Source: Bradyrhizobium sp.
GTDB lineage: Bacteria; Pseudomonadota; Alphaproteobacteria; Rhizobiales; Xanthobacteraceae
Reading direction: 5' to 3'
NCBI GenBank assembly: GCA_028290305.1
Contig: JAQGKC010000044.1
Span: 1 to 13,538 of the forward strand
DNA length: 13,538 bases
Numbering within the stretch: position 1 is the first letter of the stretch; every line of letters starts with the position of its first letter. Positions 1 through 7,709 of this stretch are shown one piece after another. A program made the translations under genes and the position numbers. Under the pieces are notes generated by a model that saw nothing but the letters and a program-made list of their open reading frames with translations, searched no databases and had not been told where the DNA came from.

Positions 1-812
1 TCGCCGCCAGCGGCTATCAATACGCGTTCCTGACCTTTGGGATCGGGCAAGGCCTGATCGTGTTCATGCTGGCATTTTTCCTTCGCAAGCCGTCGCGGGT
101 CATGCCGGCGAAAAAGAAGCAGCTCAACCTGCCGCAGACCAAGATCGACTTCACCCCGCCGCAGGTGCTGCGGAGCCCGATCTTCTGGGTGATGTATCTG
201 GTGTTCGTGATGGTCGCCGCCGGCGGCCTGATGGCGGCGGCGCAGATCGCGCCGATTGCCAAAGATTTCAAGATCGCCAACGAACCCGTGGGAATTCTCG
301 GCTTCCAGATGGCCGCGCTGACATTTGCGATTTCGCTCGACCGGATCTTCGACGGTTTCGGTCGTCCGTTCTTCGGCTGGGTTTCCGACACCATCGGCCG
401 CGAGAACACGATGTTCATCGCCTTCGGGACGGCGGCGCTGATGCTGCTGACCCTGTCGATGTACGGTCACATTCCGATCGTCTTCGTGCTGGCGACTGCG
501 GTGTATTTCGGCGTGTTTGGCGAGATCTATAGCCTGTTTCCTGCGACCAGCGGCGATACATTCGGCGCGAAATACGCCACCACCAACAACGGCATGCTGT
601 ACACGGCGAAGGGAACGGCCTCGTTGCTGGTGCCGTTGGCGAGCATTGTCGCGACCAGTTATGGCTGGCAGGCCGTGTTCGTGATCGCGGTTGCACTCAA
701 CGCTACCGCGGCGCTGACGGCCCTGTTGGTGATCAAGCCGATGCGGCGCGCCTTCATCCTGGGCCATGAAGCTGCTACCGAGGCCAGGGCGCGAGACATC
801 AGAGCCGCCTGA
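1..812 (+). CDS. oxlT: Oxalate/formate MFS antiporter, C-terminal part (5' end outside window)
   Basis: This is an inner-membrane major facilitator transporter, probably exchanging oxalate for formate. The reading frame is open to the left edge (first whole codon at 3), so the real start lies upstream; the GTG at 60 is only an internal codon. The visible 270 residues hold the second half of an MFS protein: a basic interdomain loop (about residues 27-58, rich in Lys/Arg/Pro), then six hydrophobic helices, with the MFS loop motif D-R-I-F-D-G-F-G-R-P around codons 96-105, and the late segment N-N-G-M-L-Y-T-A-K-G that is typical of OxlT. The lysine there probably corresponds to the substrate-contacting TM11 lysine of Oxalobacter OxlT (from memory). 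The C-terminus is a short hydrophilic tail. An intrinsic terminator follows 18 nt after the stop. Oxalate-degradation genes (frc, oxc) would be expected nearby but are not in the window. General MFS assignment is secure; oxalate specificity is likely. Confidence 0.85.
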   Translation, partial: AASGYQYAFLTFGIGQGLIVFMLAFFLRKPSRVMPAKKKQLNLPQTKIDFTPPQVLRSPIFWVMYLVFVMVAAGGLMAAAQIAPIAKDFKIANEPVGILGFQMAALTFAISLDRIFDGFGRPFFGWVSDTIGRENTMFIAFGTAALMLLTLSMYGHIPIVFVLATAVYFGVFGEIYSLFPATSGDTFGAKYATTNNGMLYTAKGTASLLVPLASIVATSYGWQAVFVIAVALNATAALTALLVIKPMRRAFILGHEAATEARARDIRAA

Positions 813-830
813 CAACCGCACATTCCGACC

Positions 831-863
831 AAAGAGGCGCATCTCAATGCGCCTCTTTTTTTA
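831..863 (+). terminator. Intrinsic terminator after the antiporter gene
   Basis: A perfect 12-bp stem (831-842 with 847-858) closes a 4-nt loop CTCA and runs directly into seven T residues (856-862). It lies 18 nt past the antiporter stop. Because the stem begins with AAA and ends in TTT it could also work in the opposite direction, but no minus-strand gene ends here. Confidence 0.93.
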
Positions 864-1089
864 TTCGGCAATCTTGGAATACAAAATACCAAAATGACAT
901 TTGACGGCTCTCCAACATCCATCGACAGACAACACGTCCGGTCTCAGATCGAATAATGTCAATATTACTGCCACTTTCTTTCAGTTCCGGGCGGTTGATT
1001 TCCCCTACTAATAAATTGACAACTGGAATAATGTATACCAATCTATTCCTCACGGAAGACGTCCTGCGACTAACCCAGAGGAGGTTGCG
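864..1089 (+). promoter_or_regulatory. Upstream region of the CBS-domain gene
   Basis: This 226-nt gap is more AT-rich than the genes around it and carries no convincing ORF. A TTGACA hexamer sits at 1016-1021, but no good -10 hexamer lies 16-18 nt downstream (CAATCT at 17 nt); TATACC at 1034-1041 is too close. A strong ribosome binding site, AGGAGG at 1079-1084, is 5 nt before the ATG at 1090. The promoter must be in here because of the terminator upstream, but I cannot place it firmly. Confidence 0.4.
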
Positions 1090-1521
1090 ATGAAAGTCGG
1101 AGACATCCTGCGCAAAAAGACCGCACGTGTTGCAACGGTGCGGATGAACGAAACTGTCGCCATTGCCGCCCAATTGATGCGCGCCAGCAATATCAGCGCG
1201 CTTGTGGTCAAGGATGTCGTGCGCACCGAAGGCAACACGGTGGTCGGCATGTTTACCGAGCGCGATGTCGTGCGCGCAATTGCCGAACACGGCGCCGCCG
1301 GCGTCAACCTGAAGATTTCTCAATTGATCTCGGTGCAGCAACTGGTCTCCTGCAGCTCGAACGATGCGCTCGAACAGGTTCGTCATCTCATGAACAGGAA
1401 CCACATCCGCCATCTGCCTGTGATCGATAATTACAGCCTGATCGGCGTCATCAGCATTCGCGATATCTCTACCGCGTTCGATGACGAGGCAACGGCTGAG
1501 GCGCGATCCGTTCCCGCCTGA
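1090..1521 (+). CDS. Stand-alone two-CBS-domain protein
   Basis: This is a 143-residue cytoplasmic protein made of one pair of CBS domains (a Bateman module) and nothing else. CBS1 covers roughly residues 8-63 and ends in G-M-F-T-E-R-D-V-V-R; CBS2 covers roughly 77-130 and ends in G-V-I-S-I-R-D-I-S. The T/S-x-R-D pattern after the last strand of each domain is the usual ribose/phosphate contact in CBS domains that bind adenine nucleotides, so AMP, ATP or a related ligand is a reasonable guess. The start is well supported by AGGAGG 5 nt upstream. It is a single-gene unit: a terminator lies before it and a strong hairpin after it. The partner it regulates cannot be told from the sequence; in rhizobia such proteins are common and often linked to stress or low oxygen, but I see no FixK/FNR box upstream. 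Confidence 0.92.
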   Translation: MKVGDILRKKTARVATVRMNETVAIAAQLMRASNISALVVKDVVRTEGNTVVGMFTERDVVRAIAEHGAAGVNLKISQLISVQQLVSCSSNDALEQVRHLMNRNHIRHLPVIDNYSLIGVISIRDISTAFDDEATAEARSVPA

Positions 1522-1551
1522 TCGACATTTCCGTTTCAATCACGATCGCTT

Positions 1552-1579
1552 CCGGCTTTGAGATGTCGCTCAAAGCCGG
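1552..1579 (+). terminator. Strong hairpin downstream of the CBS gene (terminator-like, no U-run)
   Basis: Eleven perfectly paired bases (1552-1562 with 1569-1579) enclose a 6-nt loop, 30 nt after the CBS-gene stop and 46 nt before the next start. No T-run follows, so it may be a weak or factor-assisted terminator, or an RNA 3'-end stabiliser. Confidence 0.55.
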
Positions 1580-1625
1580 TGGATAATCTCTGCCGAATTT
1601 CCGCCAGCCCTATTCGAGAGGCTTC

Positions 1626-2642
1626 ATGAAAATCTGTATCTATGGCGCCGGTGCGATCGGCGGATATCTCGGAGTGCAACTCGCGCGCGCAGGCGCCGAC
1701 ATAAGCCTGGTCGCGCGCGGCGCGCATCTCGCCGCGATGCGCGCCAACGGGCTTAAACTGCTGATCGACGATGAGGAACGCGTGGTGCGGCCGCGCTGCA
1801 CCGACGATCCCGCCGAACTTGGACCGCAGGATTTTGTGATCATTTGCCTGAAGGCCCATTCCATCACCGGCGTGATCGAGGCGATGCAGCCGTTGCTCGG
1901 GCCGCAAACACGCATCGTCACGGCGGTCAACGGAATTCCCTATTGGTATTTCTACAGGCACGGCGGCCGCTATGAGGGTTCGACGCTGGAGAGCATCGAT
2001 CCCGGCGGACGGCAGTGGAATGAGCTCGGCCCGCAGCGCGCGATCGGATGCATCGTCTATCCCGCGACTGAGATCGAGGCGCCCGGGGTGATCCGCCATG
2101 TCTACGGCAACCGCTTTCCCTTGGGCGAGCCGTCGGGCGAGACCGGTTCGGACGTCGAGCGGCTTTCCGCCCTGTTCGTCGAGGCCGGAATGCAGGCCCC
2201 GGTTCTCGATCGCATCCGCGACGAAATCTGGCTCAAGCTGTGGGGCAATGTCTGCCTCAATCCGATCAGCGCGCTGACCTGTGCGACGCTCGATGTGATC
2301 TGCTCCGATCCGGCAACGCGCGCGTTGTCGAAGGCGATCATGCTGGAAACCCAGACCATCGCCGAAACCTTCGGCGTCAAATTCCGTGTCGATGTCGAAC
2401 GGCGCATTGACGGTGCGCGCAAGGTCGGCGCCCACAAAACCTCGATGCTCCAGGATCTCGAACGCGGACGCCCGATGGAGATCGACCCGCTGGTGACGGT
2501 GGTTCAGGAAATGGGACGTTTGACGCAGATCCCGACGCCGGCGCTCGACGCGGTGCTGGCGCTGGTTGCACAGCGCGCGAAGCTCGCCGGGCTATATGGT
2601 GCCGATCGGCCGGTCCAGGCAAAATCTCCCGTTTTTGCATGA
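1626..2642 (+). CDS. Ketopantoate reductase (PanE/ApbA) family oxidoreductase
   Basis: A cytoplasmic NADPH-dependent 2-oxoacid reductase of the PanE/ApbA family, 338 residues, slightly longer than E. coli PanE (about 300). The N-terminal Rossmann fold opens with G-A-G-A-I-G-G (residues 7-13). K76, N102 (in V-N-G-I-P), K204 (in W-L-K-L-W-G-N) and E285 (in M-E-I-D) line up with the active-site Lys, Asn, Lys and Glu of the family. The pattern L-W-G-N-x-C-L-N-P-I-S-A-L is the usual start of the C-terminal helical domain. The start ATG has GAGAGG (about 1614-1620) a few bases upstream. True PanE makes pantoate for coenzyme A, but many alphaproteobacteria carry several paralogues acting on other 2-oxoacids. 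With no panB/panC beside it, and with a FAA-hydrolase gene downstream, a paralogue in catabolism is as likely as a CoA gene, so no symbol is given. Confidence 0.9.
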   Translation: MKICIYGAGAIGGYLGVQLARAGADISLVARGAHLAAMRANGLKLLIDDEERVVRPRCTDDPAELGPQDFVIICLKAHSITGVIEAMQPLLGPQTRIVTAVNGIPYWYFYRHGGRYEGSTLESIDPGGRQWNELGPQRAIGCIVYPATEIEAPGVIRHVYGNRFPLGEPSGETGSDVERLSALFVEAGMQAPVLDRIRDEIWLKLWGNVCLNPISALTCATLDVICSDPATRALSKAIMLETQTIAETFGVKFRVDVERRIDGARKVGAHKTSMLQDLERGRPMEIDPLVTVVQEMGRLTQIPTPALDAVLALVAQRAKLAGLYGADRPVQAKSPVFA

Positions 2643-2662
2643 TCGCCTTGTCCTGACTGCCT

Positions 2663-2693
2663 CGCGGTCCGGCCGACATTTGCCGGACGCGCG
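2663..2693 (+). terminator. GC-rich hairpin after the PanE-family gene
   Basis: CGCG-GTCCGGC at 2663-2673 pairs with GCCGGAC-(g)-CGCG at 2682-2693, with one bulged G and an 8-nt loop. It lies 20 nt after the stop. It is followed by AAAA rather than a T-run, so it is terminator-like but not a textbook intrinsic terminator. Confidence 0.5.
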
Positions 2694-2710
2694 AAAATCG
2701 CCGAGCTGTA

Positions 2711-2727
2711 TTGAAAGCCGATTTCAA
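2711..2727. promoter_or_regulatory. Small inverted repeat upstream of the FAA-hydrolase gene
   Basis: TTGAAA at 2711-2716 and TTTCAA at 2722-2727 form a perfect inverted repeat with a 5-nt spacer, about 53 nt before the next start. The position suits an operator, but no regulator is adjacent and a 6-bp repeat can arise by chance. Confidence 0.25.
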
Positions 2728-2779
2728 CTGAGCTGCATCGCTAGCGCTACGCTGTCGGTAACTTGTGGAGGTTTCTATC

Positions 2780-3553
2780 GTGAGCCATTGGGTTCGTTTT
2801 CGCCACCGGGATACGATCGGCTTTGGAACGGTCACGCAATCCGAGGTCAATGTGCACGACGGTAAATTGTTCGGTGAATCACAGCCAAATGGCCAGCGCC
2901 TCGCTTTATCTGATGTCGAACTACTGGCGCCGGCTGAACCGTCAAAGATCATAGCTTTGTGGAATAATTTTCATGCTCTTGCCGCGAAATTGAATGTCAG
3001 GGAACCCGACGAACCACTTTATCTCCTGAAGGCGCCGACGACGGCCGCCGCGCCGAACGCAGTCGTCCGGCAACCGGGATCGTATGATGGCAAAATAGTT
3101 TACGAGGGCGAACTCGGCATCGTCATCGGACGCACCTGCAGCGAGGTGCCGGTCGATCAGGCTGACGAGTTCATTTTCGGCTACACCTGCGTCAACGACA
3201 TCACCGCCGCCGACATTATCGGCAAAGATGCCACCTTTGCCCAATGGGCTCGTGCCAAGGGGTATGACAGCTTCTGCCCGTTCGGGCCGGTGATCGCCTC
3301 GGCGATCGACCCCGCGAAACTTGTGGTACGAACCATTCTCAACGGCGTCGAACGTCAGAACTATCCAATTTCGGATATGATCTTCAGCTCCCAGCAACTC
3401 GTCAGCAATATCTCGCAGGACATGACGCTGCTGCCAGGCGATTTGATCTGCTGTGGCACGTCGATCGGCGTCGGCGCGATGAAAGAGCCGGTCAACACGG
3501 TCACCATCGCCATCGACGGTATTGGCGAACTGCACAACGAGTTTCGGCAGTAA
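2780..3553 (+). CDS. Fumarylacetoacetate hydrolase (FAH) family protein
   Basis: A cytoplasmic, metal-dependent member of the FAH superfamily, 257 residues from the chosen start. The family includes hydrolases of acylpyruvates, 2-oxo-hept-3-ene-dioate hydratases/isomerases and oxaloacetate decarboxylases. The metal ligands are clear: E109 and E111 in V-Y-E-G-E-L-G and D140 in V-N-D-I-T. K84 in L-K-A-P, the segment A-K-G-Y-D-S-F-C-P-F-G-P (159-170), and L-L-P-G-D-L-I-x-x-G-T near the end are all standard. I place the start at the GTG at 2780 because GGAGG (2767-2771) sits 8 nt upstream; an earlier in-frame GTG at 2765 overlaps that ribosome binding site. An N-terminal subdomain of about 75 residues precedes the catalytic core, as in HpcE/YcgM-type proteins. 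The substrate is unknown; a ring-cleavage or 2-oxoacid product is the best guess. Confidence 0.9.
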   Translation: MSHWVRFRHRDTIGFGTVTQSEVNVHDGKLFGESQPNGQRLALSDVELLAPAEPSKIIALWNNFHALAAKLNVREPDEPLYLLKAPTTAAAPNAVVRQPGSYDGKIVYEGELGIVIGRTCSEVPVDQADEFIFGYTCVNDITAADIIGKDATFAQWARAKGYDSFCPFGPVIASAIDPAKLVVRTILNGVERQNYPISDMIFSSQQLVSNISQDMTLLPGDLICCGTSIGVGAMKEPVNTVTIAIDGIGELHNEFRQ

Positions 3554-3637
3554 GCCCTTTCGCCGACGTCGCAGGCCTGCAAATCGCCTCCCGTGGCCCG
3601 CGGTTTCCGCATGGAACAGGCGTGGACATTTCCCTGA

Positions 3638-4714
<1,077 letters not shown>

Positions 4715-4747
4715 ACGGCTTCGTCACCAACCAGCAGAGAATGCCCC

Positions 4748-5722
4748 ATGAAAGCCTATGTCTATGGCGCCAACGGCGCTGAAATCACCGATGTCGCCAA
4801 GCCTGCTCCGAAAGGCACGCAGGTGCTGGTTCGCGTGCGCGCCTGCGGCCTCAATCGCGCCGATCTCGGCATGACCAAGGGTCACGCGCATGGCAGCGCC
4901 GGCGGCACCGGCACCGTGTTGGGGATGGAATGGGCCGGCGAGATCGCCGATCTCGGCCCTGAGGCAAAGGGCGTCAAGATCGGCGACCGGGTGATGGGCT
5001 CGGGCGGCGCCGCGTTTGCCGAATATACGCTGGCGGATCATGGCCGGCTGTTCCACACCCCCGCCAATTCCAACATGAGCTATGAAGACGCCACCACCCT
5101 GCCCGTCGCGCTCGCCACCATGCACAATGCGGTCGTGACCAACGGCGCCTTGCAGCCCGGGCAATCCGTCTTGATTCAAGGCGCCAGTTCCGGCGTCGGC
5201 CTGATGGCGCTGCAGATTGCAAAGCTCAAGGGCGCCAGGATCGTGATCGGATCTTCCACCGACGCGATGCGCCGCGGAAGGCTGAAGGAATTCGGCGCCG
5301 ACCTCGCGGTGGATTCCAGCGATCCCGGCTGGGTCAAACAGGTGCTCGATGCAACCGGCGGCGAAGGCGTCGACCTGATCGTCGACCAGGTTTCGGGCAA
5401 AGTCGCCAACCAGAATCTCGCCGCCACCAGGATCAAGGGCCGCATCGTCAATGTCGGCCGGCTCGGCGGCACCCACGCCGATTTCAACTTCGACCTGCAT
5501 GCCGCGCGCCGGATCAATTATATCGGCGTCACCTTCCGCACCCGCTCGATCGAGGAAATCCGCGAGATCTTCAACGAAGTGCGCAACGACATCTGGCCGG
5601 CGGTAGAATCGCGCCAGCTGCAACTGCCGATCGACAAGGTGTTTGCATTCGACGACATCGGCAAGGCGTTCGAGCACATGGAAGCCAACCAGCATCTTGG
5701 GAAGATTGTTGTGACGTTGTAG
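4748..5722 (+). CDS. Zinc-free MDR-family quinone oxidoreductase
   Basis: A 324-residue cytoplasmic NAD(P)H-dependent oxidoreductase of the medium-chain dehydrogenase/reductase superfamily, zeta-crystallin/QOR branch. The GroES-like N-terminal domain contains A-C-G-L-N-R-A-D-L (32-40), and the Rossmann domain starts with Q-G-A-S-S-G-V-G (144-151). The cysteine and histidine zinc ligands of true alcohol dehydrogenases are absent, as is normal for QOR enzymes, which reduce quinones or enoyl/enone compounds by hydride transfer. The last stretch, F-E-H-M-E-A-N-Q-H-L-G-K-I-V-V, is the usual C-terminal pattern. It follows the flavoprotein gene by 33 nt with no terminator between, so an operon is likely. 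An AGAGA stretch some 9 nt before the ATG serves as a modest ribosome binding site. A repetitive palindrome follows directly after the stop. Substrate is unknown. Confidence 0.92.
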   Translation: MKAYVYGANGAEITDVAKPAPKGTQVLVRVRACGLNRADLGMTKGHAHGSAGGTGTVLGMEWAGEIADLGPEAKGVKIGDRVMGSGGAAFAEYTLADHGRLFHTPANSNMSYEDATTLPVALATMHNAVVTNGALQPGQSVLIQGASSGVGLMALQIAKLKGARIVIGSSTDAMRRGRLKEFGADLAVDSSDPGWVKQVLDATGGEGVDLIVDQVSGKVANQNLAATRIKGRIVNVGRLGGTHADFNFDLHAARRINYIGVTFRTRSIEEIREIFNEVRNDIWPAVESRQLQLPIDKVFAFDDIGKAFEHMEANQHLGKIVVTL

Positions 5723-5729
5723 CGGCGTT

Positions 5730-5801
5730 GTCCCGGATGCGGTGCAGCGTTCTCCCGGCGATGCGCAGCATCGTCCGGTACGCTGCGCCGCAGAGCCGGG
5801 G
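5730..5801. repeat. REP-like imperfect palindrome
   Basis: Outer arms CCCGG (5732-5736) with CCGGG (5796-5800), TGCGG (5738-5742) with CCGCA (5788-5792), and GCAGCG (5744-5749) with CGCTGC (5781-5786) pair in register. An inner hairpin CGATG / CATCG (5759-5763 with 5769-5773) sits at the tip, giving a branched fold. I recognise closely similar 'cccggatgcg...' palindromes from memory as frequent intergenic repeats in Bradyrhizobium and relatives. It lies directly behind the oxidoreductase gene and may also act as its transcript end. The rest of the gap up to 5933 holds no other clear feature. Confidence 0.7.
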
Positions 5802-5933
5802 CGCGCAACCGCAGGTTATCCGGGATCAGCAACGCGCTGAGCCGCCCCAACGCGAGAACGTGAATTGACTGGGAACGGAACAAGAGGGTCTTTTGTCCTC
5901 GAGCCTTGGCCGCATATCTTGAAAGAGGTTCGG

Positions 5934-6206
5934 ATGCGCATTCCGACTTTGGCGATTTTGATGATTGCGACGGTTTTGACGGCGGCGCCTGCTCGCGCCC
6001 AGACTTATGACCCGGCCTATCCGGTCTGCCTGCAAGTCTACCAAGGCTGGAACGACTATTACTTTGAATGCGCCTATACCTCGCTCCCACAATGCAATGC
6101 CTCAGCATCGGGCCGTTCCGCACAGTGTATCGTCAACCCATATTATGCGGGGCGCAAGACAGCGCCGCCGGGACGGCGAGACCGCCGGCATCGCCGCGTC
6201 TACTGA
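5934..6206 (+). CDS. Small secreted DUF3551-type protein
   Basis: A 90-residue protein with a clear Sec signal peptide: basic start M-R-I, hydrophobic core to about residue 18, and a likely cleavage after A-R-A (near residue 22). The mature part Y-D-P-A-Y-P-V-C-L-Q-V-Y-(x)n-Y-F-E-C-x-Y-T-S-L-P-Q-C-N-A-S-A-S-G-R-S-A-Q-C-x-x-N-P-Y-Y matches the DUF3551 family, small periplasmic proteins abundant in Bradyrhizobium-type genomes. Four cysteines could form two disulfide bonds. The C-terminus is a basic Arg/His-rich tail. Function is unknown. The start is the ATG at 5934, with GAAAGAGG (5921-5928) upstream; an in-frame TTG at 5865 would spoil the signal peptide. Single-gene unit, followed by a hairpin at 6223-6241. 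Confidence 0.85.
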   Translation: MRIPTLAILMIATVLTAAPARAQTYDPAYPVCLQVYQGWNDYYFECAYTSLPQCNASASGRSAQCIVNPYYAGRKTAPPGRRDRRHRRVY

Positions 6207-6222
6207 GGTAATCCAGCGCAAG

Positions 6223-6241
6223 GGCGGAACACCTTTCCGCC
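6223..6241 (+). terminator. Hairpin after the DUF3551 gene
   Basis: GGCGGAA (6223-6229) pairs perfectly with TTCCGCC (6235-6241) around a 5-nt loop, 17 nt after the stop. AT-rich sequence follows but no continuous T-run, so this is a probable rather than textbook terminator. Confidence 0.5.
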
Positions 6242-6264
6242 AGTATTACTATTAGTATTACGAT

Positions 6265-6318
6265 ATTACGGTGACAGTGCACTTAATTCATGCTGCGGAA
6301 ACACGCCGAGACATTGAG
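6265..6318. repeat. Partial copy of a 71-bp palindromic repeat (17-bp end, copy 1)
   Basis: The 17-mer ATTACGGTGACAGTGCA at 6265-6281 is identical to positions 6973-6989 and 9197-9213 and is present reversed at 7027-7043. Beyond the 17-mer, the sequence stays similar to the complete unit at 6973-7043 through 'ATTGAG' at 6313-6318, then diverges exactly where the reversed 17-mer should follow. It is therefore a copy that has lost its right end. From memory, very similar sequences flank REP-associated tyrosine (Y1) transposase genes in many proteobacteria; no such transposase is present here. Confidence 0.75.
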
Positions 6319-6325
6319 CTCGCAG

Positions 6326-6353
6326 GGTGGATTAGCCGAAGGCGTAATCCACC
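6326..6353. repeat. Palindromic repeat 'GGTGGATTA...TAATCCACC'
   Basis: GGTGGATTA (6326-6334) and TAATCCACC (6345-6353) are perfect arms; GCC/GGC continues the stem inside with one unpaired G. This palindrome type is a familiar intergenic repeat in Bradyrhizobium-like genomes (recalled, not searched). Confidence 0.7.
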
Positions 6354-6369
6354 ACATTCTCTCGTCGTG

Positions 6370-6411
6370 CCGTGATGGCGGGTTACGCTTTTCGCTAACC
6401 CGCCATCACGG
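6370..6411. repeat. Perfect 16-bp-arm palindrome overlapping the end of a minus-strand gene
   Basis: Positions 6370-6385 pair without mismatch with 6396-6411 around a 10-nt loop. It contains the stop codon of the minus-strand gene at 6406-6894, so its RNA hairpin would form just at the end of that message and could end or protect it. Confidence 0.8.
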
Positions 6412-6894
6412 GCTAGGTCGGCTATCCACTGGTTTTTGAAAAACGAAAGAAACGGTCCGGCCGTTTCGACGAGACGATGAGGCGGCAAGGTTACTTGGCA
6501 ATATCCCGTGGGTCGGTTCACCGCTGATCCAATTAATCCCATCGGCTCCGGAGGTTACAACCGCGTCGGCCAACGCGGTTAAAAGAACCTCTGTCCTAAC
6601 ATAAAATAGCCCGCCGCGAGGCATTGGTATCATTCGATGAAATGGCTCAAGAGAAACATATCCATCGGCAGACACTAGCCAATCTGTGTCAGCCGATACA
6701 GAGTACCACGAAGCACTTCTCTCAGCTCGTATAGGGCCAGCGTCGAGCAAAATCAGATCTTTGACAAGTCGTGCGGTCAAATCAGCTCCTGACGGATCAT
6801 CACCGATGAATTTGCTAGGCGCTTTTCGAATGAACGTCACAGCGTCTTCGAGGATGCCAACGTCGTTTTCCGAATAAGTTGGTTTCTTGCCCAT
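6406..6894 (-). CDS. Unrecognised 162-residue protein with a faint GyrB-like pattern
   Basis: I do not recognise this protein. Support that it is real: it is open from an ATG at 6894 with GAGG about 10 nt upstream, and its composition is that of a soluble folded protein. Its base composition is visibly poorer in GC than the surrounding genes, suggesting acquisition from elsewhere. A pattern is worth noting: E-D-A-V-T-F-I-R-K-A-P-S-K-F-I-G-D-D (residues 16-33) resembles the opening E-A-V-R-K-R-P-G-M-Y-I-G-D of GyrB/ParE; E-V-L-L-T-A-L-A-D-A (102-111) resembles the GyrB helix E-V-I-M-T-V-L-H-A-G; and G-R-T-V-S-F-V-F (145-152) resembles the G-T-x-V-x-F-W-P strand that closes the GHKL ATPase fold. 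The ATP/Mg-binding Asn of GyrB (V-D-N) and the glycine-rich lid are not evident, so it would be a non-ATPase relative at best. It has no gene partner and is bracketed by repeats. Confidence 0.7.
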   Translation of the reverse strand: MGKKPTYSENDVGILEDAVTFIRKAPSKFIGDDPSGADLTARLVKDLILLDAGPIRAERSASWYSVSADTDWLVSADGYVSLEPFHRMIPMPRGGLFYVRTEVLLTALADAVVTSGADGINWISGEPTHGILPSNLAASSSRRNGRTVSFVFQKPVDSRPSP

Positions 6895-6972
6895 TCCTAA
6901 TCCTCTGGAACAATTTAGCTTATAGTTCTATCTATTATTCGCGACAGGACGATGCCAACTTGCCTCATTTCA

Positions 6973-7043
6973 ATTACGGTGACAGTGCACCTAATTCATG
7001 CCGCGGAAGCAGGCTGCGGTATTGAGTGCACTGTCACCGTAAT
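6973..7043. repeat. Complete 71-bp palindromic repeat with perfect 17-bp ends (copy 2)
   Basis: ATTACGGTGACAGTGCA at 6973-6989 and its exact reverse complement at 7027-7043 form perfect 17-bp terminal inverted repeats around a 37-nt middle that can itself fold (CCGC 7001-7004 with GCGG 7015-7018). The left 54 nt is shared with the partial copy at 6265-6318. The size and shape fit a REP/BIME or MITE-like element mobilised in trans. It lies between the ends of the 162-aa gene's promoter side and the 3' end of tetR. Confidence 0.85.
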
Positions 7044-7076
7044 AACCCGCCGTCCGAGTAAGCAAAGCTGGGCAGC

Positions 7077-7679
7077 CTATCCAACGCCAGCTGTTTCGAC
7101 CTTGTAAGCCGTACCGACTGTCTCTCGAACGGACTGCAGCACCTCATCTGCCAGGGCCGCATCTGTCTTTGCGACCGCGCGCGATACGGCGATAGCACCG
7201 ATTTCCGCGGCAACGGCAGCAAGCGCGAGGCGCCTTCTCTGAGATGCGGGAATTGCGTCCTCCATCGATGCTTCAAGCATCGCCCCCATCTCCTCGAATG
7301 CGCGTGTAAAGCTGGCGCTGACGGCGCAGCCCTGCCGCGCGATTTCGCTGGCGGAAGCCGCCATCGGACAACCTGTCTCCGCTTTGTCGCGCATATAGAT
7401 CGAGAGGAGTCCGTCGAGATGCTCCTCGAACGACGGGCGTCGATCGCCCGCCCATGCCCGGGTCTGAGCCATGTTGCCTTCGAAGCCGTAGGAGAAGGCT
7501 TCAGCCGCGAGTTCGTCCTTTGATTTGAAATGCGCATAAAGCGCGCCATGGGTCAGCCCGGCCTCCCGGGCGATGTCCGCCACGCCGACGCCGTCTATCC
7601 CTCGCTGGCGAAACAACCTGCTGGCCGCTTGCAGGAGGGCGGCCCGGTTCTCTGCCGCCTGCTCCTTGGAAACACGCAT
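7077..7679 (-). CDS. TetR/AcrR-family transcriptional regulator
   Basis: A 200-residue DNA-binding repressor. The N-terminal TetR domain shows N-R-A-A-L-L-Q-A-A-S-R-L-F-R-Q-R-G followed by the helix-turn-helix V-A-D-I-A-R-E-A-G-L-T-H-G-A-L-Y-A-H-F-K-S-K-D-E-L (about 33-57). The C-terminal ligand-binding/dimer domain has a cysteine pattern E-T-G-C-P-M-A-A, common in regulators of reactive-electrophile or quinone-responsive reductases. I chose the ATG at 7679 because AGGAG lies 7 nt upstream; the ATG at 7697 would add six residues but its GAGG is only 2 nt away. The gene is divergent from the aldo-keto reductase, with 118 bp between the starts containing a palindromic candidate operator. It most likely represses the reductase and itself and is relieved by a small molecule. 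Its 3' end is 34 bp from an inverted 17-mer. Confidence 0.92.
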   Translation of the reverse strand: MRVSKEQAAENRAALLQAASRLFRQRGIDGVGVADIAREAGLTHGALYAHFKSKDELAAEAFSYGFEGNMAQTRAWAGDRRPSFEEHLDGLLSIYMRDKAETGCPMAASASEIARQGCAVSASFTRAFEEMGAMLEASMEDAIPASQRRRLALAAVAAEIGAIAVSRAVAKTDAALADEVLQSVRETVGTAYKVETAGVG

Positions 7680-7709
7680 CTCCCAACTCCTGAACATAAC
7701 CTCGATTTT

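Noticed and set aside
844..1539. Long minus-strand open frame (231 codons) over the CBS-domain gene
   Set aside because: It lies antisense to a gene with clear CBS motifs and a strong ribosome binding site; its His/Asp/Arg-rich product is the usual mirror of GC-rich coding DNA.
2765..2779. GTG at 2765 as start of the FAA-hydrolase gene
   Set aside because: It overlaps the GGAGG that best serves the GTG at 2780, and the family-like sequence begins only at 2780.
4724..5695. 323-codon minus-strand frame over the quinone oxidoreductase
   Set aside because: Full antisense overlap with a recognisable MDR enzyme; product shows no family pattern and typical shadow composition.
5865..5900. Possible EcfG (GGAAC-N16/17-CGTT) or TTGACT-based promoter before the DUF3551 gene
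   Set aside because: GGAAC occurs at 5872 and 5877, but no CGTT lies at the right distance, and TTGACT at 5865 has no -10 partner.
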